Shown: in pieces, positions 46,139 to 53,528 of the stretch
How positions within the stretch are numbered: the stretch's first letter is position 1
Layout of the letters: every line of letters starts with the position of its first letter
NCBI GenBank assembly: GCA_928721565.1
Contig: OV788638.1
Coordinates: 682,001-746,000, forward strand
DNA: 64,000 bases
Reading direction: 5' to 3'
Origin: an uncultured Clostridia bacterium
GTDB taxonomy: Bacteria; Bacillota; Clostridia; TANB77; CAG-508
Notes under the pieces: model-generated
Told to the model about the DNA's origin: nothing
The model's database searches: none
What the model saw: only the letters and a program-made list of their open reading frames with translations
Translations under genes and position numbers: made by a program

Positions 46139-46930
46139 ATGGGAGAAGTTATAGTTATCACATCAGGAAAAGGTGGAGTTGGAAAGACAACAACAACAGC
46201 TAATCTAGGATCTAGTTTAGCTTTAGAAGGAAAGAAAGTAGCATTAATAGATACAGACATTGGGTTAAGAAACTTAGATGTAGTAATGGGACTAGAAAAT
46301 AGAATTGTATATGATATAGTAGATGTTGTTGAAGAAAAATGTAAATTAAGACAAGCATTAATAAAAGATAAAAGATTTAAAGAATTATATTTATTACCAG
46401 CTGCACAAACAAGAGACAAAAGTGCAGTAAATGAAGAGCAAATGAAAGAATTAACAAGTAAGCTTAAAGAAGAGTTTGACTATATACTTGTAGACTGTCC
46501 TGCTGGAATAGAACAAGGATTTAAAAACGCTATCGCAGGTGCAGACCGTGCAATAGTTGTAACGACAGCAGAAATATCTTCAATAAGAGATGCAGATAGA
46601 ATTATAGGATTATTAGAAGCATCTGAAATAAAAAATCCAGAATTAGTAATAAATAGAATAAGACCTAATATGGTTAGAAAAGGCGAAATGATGGATGTAA
46701 ATGACATAGTTGATTTATTATCTATAGACTTAATTGGTGTTGTTCCAGATGATGAATATATAATAACACAAACCAATAAAGGAGAACCTGTTATTCAAAA
46801 TAGAAAGGCACCATCAGGAAAAGCATATTTGGAGATTGCTAAAAGAGTACTAGGGGAAAACATAGAGGTAACAATTCCAGGAAAAGAAAAGGGATTTTTT
46901 GCAAAGTTAAAAAGACTATTTAGAAAATAA
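46139..46930 (+). CDS. minD: Septum-site determining ATPase MinD
   Basis: A 263-residue ParA-type ATPase that positions the division septum on the membrane. The deviant Walker A GKGGVGKTTTTANLG (residues 10-24), switch I DTDIGLRNLDVVMGLENR and switch II DYILVDCPAGIEQGF are intact. The C-terminus FFAKLKRLFRK is the amphipathic membrane-targeting helix. AAGGAGG lies 7 bases before the ATG. MinE follows 24 bases downstream; minC is not present in this window. Confidence 0.97.
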   Translation: MGEVIVITSGKGGVGKTTTTANLGSSLALEGKKVALIDTDIGLRNLDVVMGLENRIVYDIVDVVEEKCKLRQALIKDKRFKELYLLPAAQTRDKSAVNEEQMKELTSKLKEEFDYILVDCPAGIEQGFKNAIAGADRAIVVTTAEISSIRDADRIIGLLEASEIKNPELVINRIRPNMVRKGEMMDVNDIVDLLSIDLIGVVPDDEYIITQTNKGEPVIQNRKAPSGKAYLEIAKRVLGENIEVTIPGKEKGFFAKLKRLFRK

Positions 46931-46954
46931 ACAAAAGTTGGAGGGTAATAAATA

Positions 46955-47512
46955 ATGTTTGAAAGCATAATGAATTTTTTTAAGAAGATGACTAAAAAAG
47001 AAGAACAAACATTAAAATCTAAAGATGCAGCAAAAGAAAGATTACATTTGGTATTAATGCAGGATAGAGCAAATGTATCAGCAGACTTTTTAGATTTAAT
47101 GAAGCAAGAAATAATAGAAGTAATAAAAAAATATATAGATATAGATGAAAGTGCAATGGATGTAAGATTAACTAACAAAGAAAATGAAGATGGAAGCAAT
47201 GGAGCTCCAGCATTATATGCAAATATTCCTATACTAAATATTAAAGATGAGGTTAGACAAACTGCTCAAGTAGAAAATGATAATAAGCAAAATGATAACA
47301 AGCCAAAAGCAAATAAAAATAATGAAAAAAAGCAAGCTAACCCAAAACAAGAAAATAAAAAGCAAGAAAATAAAACTAAAAATTCTGAAAAAGAAGAACA
47401 GAATAAAGAACAAGATGTAAAAGACAAGGAAGAAAAAACTAAAAAAGAAGAAAAACCTAAAGAGGAAACAAAAGAGAAAAAAGAAAATAAAAATCTTACG
47501 AAAAAAGAGTGA
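46955..47512 (+). CDS. minE: MinE with a long charged C-terminal extension
   Basis: A 185-residue protein. The first ~100 residues are a complete MinE: an amphipathic start (FESIMNFFKKM), the MinD-contact helix AAKERLHLVLMQDRANVSADF, and the dimerisation strands with DVRLTNKENE and ALYANIPIL. MinE is normally about 85-90 residues. The remaining ~85 residues are low-complexity Lys/Glu/Asn/Gln (KQENKKQENKTKNSEKEEQN), predicted disordered. GGAGGGTAATAA precedes the ATG. It ends 4 bases before rodA, so they are translationally close. The extension may tether or slow MinE, but no function is known to me. Confidence 0.9.
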   Translation: MFESIMNFFKKMTKKEEQTLKSKDAAKERLHLVLMQDRANVSADFLDLMKQEIIEVIKKYIDIDESAMDVRLTNKENEDGSNGAPALYANIPILNIKDEVRQTAQVENDNKQNDNKPKANKNNEKKQANPKQENKKQENKTKNSEKEEQNKEQDVKDKEEKTKKEEKPKEETKEKKENKNLTKKE

Positions 47513-47516
47513 TTAA

Positions 47517-48624
47517 ATGAATATTAGAAATTTAAGAAAAATAGAATGGTGGATACCAATAAGTGCAATTATACTATGTGGAATTGGACTAATAGCATTA
47601 TTTTCAGCATCATATGATTCTGGTTTAGATGAGTTTAAAAAACAAGCTATGTGGATGGGGATAAGTATTGGAATAATGATTGTAATCATGCTTATTGATT
47701 ATAAAATTCTGATAAAATTATCTCCTATATTATATGGAATAGCTATATTATCCATAATAGCAGTATTATTTACTAAACCTATAAGTGGTGCTAGGAGCTG
47801 GTTTGTAATAGGTAATGATTTATTTTCATTTCAACCGGCAGAAACAGCAAAAGTATTTGTTATATTATTTTTAGCATATGTAATTTCTACAATACAAAGA
47901 AATGGAAGAGAAGAGATAAATAAAATTCAAAAGTTAGGGATTATATTACTTACAATAGCTGTTCCTGTAGTATTAATAATAATAGAACCAGATTATGGAA
48001 CTGCAACAGCTTATATAGTAGCATTTTTAGTAATGATCTTTGTAGCAGGAATAGACAAAAAATATATAATTGCATCATTTGCAATAGTAATAGTTGCTGT
48101 ACCTTTAATTTATAATTTTATATTACCACAACATGCAAAATCAAGAATAGATACATTTTTACATCCAGAGTCAGACCCAAGAGGGGCAGGATATAACATT
48201 TTACAGTCTAAATTAGCAATAGGCGCTGGTGAAATTACTGGTATGGGAGTACTAAAGGGAAATCAAACTCAATTAGGATATTTATATCCTAAGTCTACAG
48301 ACTTTATATTTTCTGTAATAGGAGAAGAAATGGGATTTGTTGTTGCGTGTTCAGTAATTTTGCTGAATGTAGTAATAATTACAAAATCAATTCAAGTAGC
48401 TAAAGGAATAAAAGATGATGCAGGAGCTTATGTTGCTGCTGGAATAGCAGGAGTATTTTTATTTCATACTTTAGAAAATATAGGTATGACCATGGGATTA
48501 CTTCCAATTACAGGTGTACCGCTTTTGTTTGTAAGTTATGGACGGAAGTTCAATGATGACAAGTTTCTTATGTTTAGGAATTTTACTAAATATAAGTAGT
48601 CAAAGAAAAAATGGAATGTTTAAT
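47517..48624 (+). CDS. rodA: RodA/FtsW-family SEDS protein, interrupted by a +1 shift at CGG
   Basis: A SEDS peptidoglycan glycosyltransferase of about ten membrane helices, working with a class B PBP in cell elongation. Motifs include SASYDSGLDEFKKQAMW, FQPAETAKVFVILFLAY, EPDYGTA, and DFIFSVIGEEMGF. The zero frame runs to GVPLLFVSYGRKFNDDKF and stops at 48599, losing the last membrane helix. Skipping the C at 48543 gives LFVSYGGSSMMTSFLCLGI, the invariant SEDS ending, and a natural stop at 48624 (368 residues). The break is thus inside the most conserved C-terminal motif. The start overlaps nothing and is 4 bases after minE. The true C-terminus ends 19 bases before the dusB start. Sequencing error, mutation or +1 frameshifting are the options. 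Confidence 0.9.
48540..48549 (+). other. Candidate +1 frameshift site (rodA)
   Basis: Zero frame GGA CGG AAG; shifted frame GGA (C) GGA AGT. As in cwlD the zero-frame codon is CGG and the first shifted codon is GGA. Confidence 0.6.
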
Positions 48625-48643
48625 AAATAATAGAGGTAAATAT

Positions 48644-49618
48644 ATGTACTTAAAGAAGTTAAAAATAGGAGATGTAGAATTAAAAAATAATTTAATATTA
48701 GCTCCAATGGCAGGTGTAACAGACCTGCCTTTTAGACGTATTGTTGAAAAATTTGAACCAGGATTGGTATGTACAGAAATGGTAAGTTCAAAGGCTTTAT
48801 TTCATGGAGATGAAAAAACAAAAGGTTTATTAAATACTGATGGAGAGCCAAGACCAATAAGTATGCAAATCTTTGGAAGTGATATTGAATCAATGGGATA
48901 TGCAGCTAAATATGTGAGTGAATTAGCTGATATATTAGATATAAATATGGGGTGTCCAGCACCAAAGGTTGTGAAAAATGGAGATGGAAGTAAACTATTA
49001 CTTGATTTGGAAATGGCAGAAAAAATAATAAAGTCAGTAGTAGCAAATTCTAAAAGACCTGTTACTTTAAAATTTAGAAAAGGATGGGATAATAATAATA
49101 TAGTGGCTTGTGAAATTGCTAAAATAGCAGAAAAAAATGGAATTTCGGCTATAACGATTCATGGAAGAACACGTGATGAATTTTATACAGGACATGCAGA
49201 TTGGAATATTATAAAAAAAGTAAAAGAATCTGTTAATATTCCTGTAATAGGTAATGGAGATATTGTAGATGAAGAATCAGCTAAAGCTATGTTTGAATAT
49301 ACAGGTGTTGATGGAATAATGATAGGCAGAGGAGCGATGGGAAATCCATGGATATTTAAGCAAATTAAACATTATTTAAAAACAGGAGAGAAATTGCCTA
49401 AACCATCTAACCAAGAAAAATATGAAATTTTAAAAGAACATATTGAACTTGATATTAAATATAAAGGTGAAGGTGTAGCTCTTAATGAAATGAGAAAACA
49501 TATCAGCTGGTATACTAAAAATATGCCAGATTCAAGTTCTTTTAGAAATGAAATAAATCATATAATTACTAAAGAAGAACTACTAAAAAAAATAAATGAA
49601 TATTTTTTTATATTATAG
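48644..49618 (+). CDS. dusB: tRNA-dihydrouridine synthase (DusB family)
   Basis: A 324-residue FMN enzyme that reduces uridines in the tRNA D-loop. It begins LKIGDVELKNNLILAPMAGV, with the TDLPFRR segment, the catalytic cysteine in MGCPAPKVVKNGDG, KFRKGWD, IHGRTR, and the FMN-phosphate binding GNGDI and GVDGIMIGRGAMGNPW. I chose ATG at 48644 with GAGGTA 6 bases upstream, giving the normal family N-terminus; an ATG at 48611 would overlap the end of rodA. It follows rodA closely and is probably cotranscribed. Confidence 0.93.
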   Translation: MYLKKLKIGDVELKNNLILAPMAGVTDLPFRRIVEKFEPGLVCTEMVSSKALFHGDEKTKGLLNTDGEPRPISMQIFGSDIESMGYAAKYVSELADILDINMGCPAPKVVKNGDGSKLLLDLEMAEKIIKSVVANSKRPVTLKFRKGWDNNNIVACEIAKIAEKNGISAITIHGRTRDEFYTGHADWNIIKKVKESVNIPVIGNGDIVDEESAKAMFEYTGVDGIMIGRGAMGNPWIFKQIKHYLKTGEKLPKPSNQEKYEILKEHIELDIKYKGEGVALNEMRKHISWYTKNMPDSSSFRNEINHIITKEELLKKINEYFFIL

Positions 49619-49671
49619 ATATAGTTATATTTTATTTTTAAAGTAATACATATACTTTAGGAGGTTTATGT

Positions 49672-50253
49672 ATGAAAAAGAAATATTGGATTATGTTATT
49701 AATAATATTGCTTGTAGCTGTAGGAATATTTTTTTATAAAAATAGGATTAAAAGTTTTAAAATGGGAAATAATAAAACTGGTCAGGAAATCGTAGATTAT
49801 ATTTTAAATATTAGTTCATATGAGGCAAATGTAACAGTCAATGTAACTAGTAACAAAAATAGTAATAAGTATATATTAAAACAAACATATCAGAGCCCTA
49901 GCAAAAGTACACAAGAAGTAATAGAACCAAGCAATATAGCAGGTGTCAAAATAGAAAATGATGGAACAAGTACAAAAATTGAAAATAGTCAATTGGATTT
50001 GAGTACTATTTTAGATAATTATAATTATTTAGGTGATAATTGTTTAGATTTGTACAACTTTATTGAAGAATATAAAGAAGAAAAATCGCAATTTGAAGAA
50101 AAAGATACAGAAATAATAATGAAAACAAGTAATAAAACATTACATATAGATAAAAAAACATGTAATCCAGCACAAATGGAAATAAAGGACAATAAACAAA
50201 AAACGACAATTTACATATTATATAATGAGGTAAAGGTAAATAGTACATTGTAA
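49672..50253 (+). CDS. LolA-fold lipoprotein-like protein, possibly GerS-related
   Basis: A 193-residue protein. One N-terminal hydrophobic helix (YWIMLLIILLVAVGIFFY) anchors or exports it; there is no lipobox cysteine. The body has alternating strands (EANVTVNVTSNKNSNKYILK, QTYQSPSKSTQEVIEPSN, GVKIENDGTSTKIEN) and a late NKTLHIDKKTCNPAQMEI and TTIYILYNEVKVN, which resembles LolA/GerS-type proteins. In Clostridioides difficile GerS binds and activates CwlD. The presence of cwlD nearby and endoA next door fits, but the assignment rests on fold-like pattern. AGGAGG precedes the ATG. Confidence 0.5.
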   Translation: MKKKYWIMLLIILLVAVGIFFYKNRIKSFKMGNNKTGQEIVDYILNISSYEANVTVNVTSNKNSNKYILKQTYQSPSKSTQEVIEPSNIAGVKIENDGTSTKIENSQLDLSTILDNYNYLGDNCLDLYNFIEEYKEEKSQFEEKDTEIIMKTSNKTLHIDKKTCNPAQMEIKDNKQKTTIYILYNEVKVNSTL

Positions 50254-50367
50254 TACTAGTAGCTTTTACAAAATATATAAATGTAGAATACTATTGACTT
50301 TACTTCAAACTAAGTTTAAAAATACGAAAATATAGACTTAAAATTGTAGTTTTTGGGAGTGAAGAAA

Positions 50368-50724
50368 ATGGTAGTAAAAAGAGGAGATATGTTTTATGCG
50401 GACTTAAGTCCGGTTGTTGGCTCAGAACAAGGAGGAATAAGACCTGTATTGATAATACAAAATGATTTAGGTAATAAATATAGTCCAACTGTTATTGCAG
50501 CAGCCATAACATCCCAAACAAATAAAACAAAATTACCAACACATATAGAATTAGGAGAAAATACAAGCGGACTTAAGAGCAATTCAGTAGTTCTTGCTGA
50601 ACAAATAAGAACAATAGATAAAAGTAGATTAAAGGAAAAAATAGGGCATATAGAAGATAGTCAAATAATTCGTCAATTAAATAATGCGCTTGGTGTAAGT
50701 TTCGGATTAGATAATGGAATATAA
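50368..50724 (+). CDS. ndoA: EndoA/MazF endoribonuclease toxin
   Basis: A 118-residue PemK/MazF-family ribonuclease. It opens VVKRGDMFYADLSPVVGSEQGG, the classical EndoA start, followed by RPVLIIQNDLGNKYSPTVI, AAITSQTNKTKLPTH and SVVLAEQIRTIDKSRL. These enzymes cleave mRNA at short motifs and are held in check by an adjacent antitoxin. I chose ATG at 50368, 8 bases after GGGAGTG; a TTG 15 bases earlier would bury that site. No MazE/EndoAI antitoxin gene lies directly upstream; the only ribbon-helix-helix gene in the window is at 130-330. Confidence 0.92.
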   Translation: MVVKRGDMFYADLSPVVGSEQGGIRPVLIIQNDLGNKYSPTVIAAAITSQTNKTKLPTHIELGENTSGLKSNSVVLAEQIRTIDKSRLKEKIGHIEDSQIIRQLNNALGVSFGLDNGI

Positions 50725-50770
50725 AGTAAAGTTGCCAAAAGGATTAGTCTTTTTGGCAACTTTACTTTAT
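50721..50770 (+). terminator. Long perfect hairpin terminator after endoA
   Basis: A perfect 20-bp stem (50721-50740 with 50751-50770) with a 10-base loop, starting in the endoA stop codon. The downstream T-run is interrupted, so efficiency is uncertain. Confidence 0.75.
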
Positions 50771-50791
50771 ATAATTACTATTGACAAGTTG

Positions 50792-50800
50792 TGGTATAAT
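50792..50800 (+). promoter_or_regulatory. Extended -10 promoter of mgtA
   Basis: TGG-TATAAT (TATAAT 50795-50800). A TTGACA at 50781 is only 8 bases away and cannot serve as its -35. Confidence 0.45.
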
Positions 50801-50833
50801 AAAAACGAAATCGAAAGAAGAAAGGAAATTAAA

Positions 50834-53470
50834 ATGATCAATCTATTTTTTATAAAAAATAAGTTAAAGAATAAAACTACAATAAAAAATAATAATAATG
50901 AAATAATAGAAAAATATAAAAAGATAGCACAAAAGAACAAAGAAGAATTATTAAAAGAATATGGAACTAATATTGAAAGAGGTTTGACAGAAGAAATTGC
51001 AAAGCAAAAAATAGAGAGTGATGGAGAAAATATAGTTGTAAAAGAAGAAAAACATTCATGGTTTTACTTTTTTATAAATTCATTTAAAGATAAATTTATT
51101 TTTATATTAGTTATTTTGGCATTAATAAATGAATTAATATCAAGTGATAAAATAGGAACAATTATAATATTAGCAATTGGATTTGTAAGTGCAATGATTA
51201 AATTTGTACAGAATTATTCTACATATAAATTTAATCAATCATTAAAAAGTAAATTATTTTCGAATGCAATAGTTGTAAGAAATGGTAAAGAGAAAAATAT
51301 TAAAACAGAGAAAGTGGTAAAAGGAGATATAATTCATTTAAATGCAGGATCAATAATACCAGCAGATGTAATGATTATAGAAAATAAAGATTTATTTTTG
51401 AATCAATCTGTGTTTACAGGAGAGAGTGCGCCTATAGAGAAAACAAATACATATAAAGATACAAATGAAATATTTGAATTATCAAATTTGTGTTTAATGG
51501 GAACTAGTGTAATAAGTGGGACTGCAACAGCAATAGTAATAAATACTGGTTTTTCGACATATTTAGGAAGTATGGGAAAGCAAATTGATAGCAAAAAAGA
51601 AATAACGAATTTTGAAAAAGGAATGAATAACATAACAAAATTGCTTATAAGATATATGGTTGTAGTTTCAATTGCTGTATTTGTTATATATGCATTTATT
51701 CGTAAAGACATTCTGGAAGCTATATTATTTGCATTATCAGTTGCAGTTGGAATTACTCCAACAATGCTTCCAATGATTGTAAATGTAAACTTAACTAAAG
51801 GTACAAAAACACTAGCTAAAAAGAAGACATTAGTAAAGAACATTCAAGCAATTCAAAATTTGGGTGCAATAGATATTTTATGTACTGATAAAACTGGAAC
51901 ATTAACACTAGATAAAATAATATTGCAAAAATATATCAATGTTGAGGGACAAGAAGATTTATCAATATTGGAATATGCATTTTTAAATAGTTATTATAGT
52001 ACAGGGATGAAGAACTTAGTAGATAGGGCGGTTATTACATATGGAAATGAGCATAAAATAAAAGAAAAGATTGCGGATTATGAAAAAGTAGATGAAATAC
52101 CATTTGACTACACAAGAAAAAAAGTAAGTGTTGTTGTACAACATGAAGAACATTATAGAATAATTACAAAAGGTGCACTTGAAGAAGTCTTAAAAAGTTG
52201 TACTACAGTGAAAATTAAGGATGAACATAAACCATTAACTGAAGAGATGATAGAAAGTATTAATAAAAATGCTCAAGAACTTGCAAGACAAGGAATGCAA
52301 GTGATAGCGCTAGCATCTAAACGTGAATATACAGGTAAAAATGTTTTTAATGCTTCTGATGAGAAAAATATGGCTTTTATAGGTTTTGTTGCATTTTTAG
52401 ATCCTCCAAAAAAAGAGGTAAAAAGTACAATAAAAAAATTAAAGGAATATGGTGTTACAACTAAAATTTTAACAGGTGATAATCAATATGCTACAGAAAA
52501 TATATGCAATCTAGTAGGAATAGAAAATAAGAGAATTTTGATAGGGACAGATGTAGACAAATTATCTGATGAGGAATTGTCAAAAGAGGTTGAAGAAGTA
52601 AATGTATTTGCCAGAATGAACCCATTGCAAAAAGAAAGGATAATAAAAACATTAAAGAAAAATGGGCATGTTGTTGGATATATGGGAGACGGAGTAAATG
52701 ATGCACCGTCATTACATAATGCTGATGTTGGAATATGTGTAAATACTGCAACAGATATAGCTAAAGAAGCAAGTGACATTATTTTGTTAGAAAAAAGCTT
52801 AAAGGTTATTTTTAATGGTGTAATAGAAGGAAGAAAAGTTTATGGGAATATAATTAAATATATGAAAATGGCGCTAAGTTCAGACTTTGGAGATGTATTT
52901 AGTATATTTATAGCAAGTATATTTCTACCATTTTTACCATTATTACCGATACAAATGTTGATACAAGATTTCTTATATGATTTTTCTCAAATAGCAATAC
53001 CATATGACAATGTTGATAAAGAATTTTTATTGAGACCTAAAAAGTGGGATACAAAAGGCTTAGGAACATTTATGAATGTAATGGGGCCAGTAAGTTCAGT
53101 AATAGATGTATTAGCATTTTTAGCCTTTTGGTTTATATTAGGATACAATGGTGAAGCTTATGAGACGTATTTCCAAACAGCCTGGTTCGTCGAATGTTTA
53201 ATTAGTGAAACGCTGATTATACATTTTGTACGTACATCTAAAATACCATTTGTTCAATCAAAACCAAGTCCAATGCTATTAGGACTTACGATGGTGACAA
53301 TAATTGGGACAATATTAGCTCCAATTTTATTGCACAATGTTTCAGCTTTTCACTTTGAGGTATTGCCATTAAAATATTATGGTATAATTGCAGGTTTAAC
53401 GGCTTTATATGTAATTTTAGTTCAGATAGTTAAGAGGATTTATATTAAAAAAGTTGGAGAATGGTTGTAA
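50834..53470 (+). CDS. mgtA: Magnesium-importing P-type ATPase (MgtA type)
   Basis: An 878-residue P3B ATPase. Key motifs: actuator TGES (near residue 195), phosphorylation site DILCTDKTGTLT (near 352), GDNQYATENI and the hinge GDGVNDAPS (near 618). SVAVGITPTMLPMIVNVNLTK lies in the ion-binding helix, and the last helices end with ECLISETLIIHFVRTSKIPF, as in MgtA. It imports Mg2+. I chose ATG at 50834, 7 bases after GAAAGGAA; upstream in-frame codons overlap the terminator. No M-box riboswitch fits in the ~30-base leader. Convergent with the PBP gene. Confidence 0.92.
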   Translation: MINLFFIKNKLKNKTTIKNNNNEIIEKYKKIAQKNKEELLKEYGTNIERGLTEEIAKQKIESDGENIVVKEEKHSWFYFFINSFKDKFIFILVILALINELISSDKIGTIIILAIGFVSAMIKFVQNYSTYKFNQSLKSKLFSNAIVVRNGKEKNIKTEKVVKGDIIHLNAGSIIPADVMIIENKDLFLNQSVFTGESAPIEKTNTYKDTNEIFELSNLCLMGTSVISGTATAIVINTGFSTYLGSMGKQIDSKKEITNFEKGMNNITKLLIRYMVVVSIAVFVIYAFIRKDILEAILFALSVAVGITPTMLPMIVNVNLTKGTKTLAKKKTLVKNIQAIQNLGAIDILCTDKTGTLTLDKIILQKYINVEGQEDLSILEYAFLNSYYSTGMKNLVDRAVITYGNEHKIKEKIADYEKVDEIPFDYTRKKVSVVVQHEEHYRIITKGALEEVLKSCTTVKIKDEHKPLTEEMIESINKNAQELARQGMQVIALASKREYTGKNVFNASDEKNMAFIGFVAFLDPPKKEVKSTIKKLKEYGVTTKILTGDNQYATENICNLVGIENKRILIGTDVDKLSDEELSKEVEEVNVFARMNPLQKERIIKTLKKNGHVVGYMGDGVNDAPSLHNADVGICVNTATDIAKEASDIILLEKSLKVIFNGVIEGRKVYGNIIKYMKMALSSDFGDVFSIFIASIFLPFLPLLPIQMLIQDFLYDFSQIAIPYDNVDKEFLLRPKKWDTKGLGTFMNVMGPVSSVIDVLAFLAFWFILGYNGEAYETYFQTAWFVECLISETLIIHFVRTSKIPFVQSKPSPMLLGLTMVTIIGTILAPILLHNVSAFHFEVLPLKYYGIIAGLTALYVILVQIVKRIYIKKVGEWL

Positions 53471-53486
53471 ATTTTTTAGATTAAAT

Positions 53487-53528
53487 AAAAATGATCAATA
53501 GTGAAGAAAGAAACTATTGATCATTTTT
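53487..53528. terminator. Bidirectional terminator between mgtA and the PBP gene
   Basis: Perfect 16-bp stem (53487-53502 with 53513-53528) with flanking A/T tracts. The right arm includes the last codons of the PBP gene. Confidence 0.85.

Noticed and set aside
48543..48599. The zero-frame tail of RodA as a natural variant C-terminus
   Set aside because: The +1 frame restores the invariant motif and the last helix exactly; the zero-frame tail is polar and unlike the family.
50771..50833. M-box magnesium riboswitch before mgtA
   Set aside because: The leader after the likely -10 is only ~30 bases, far too short.
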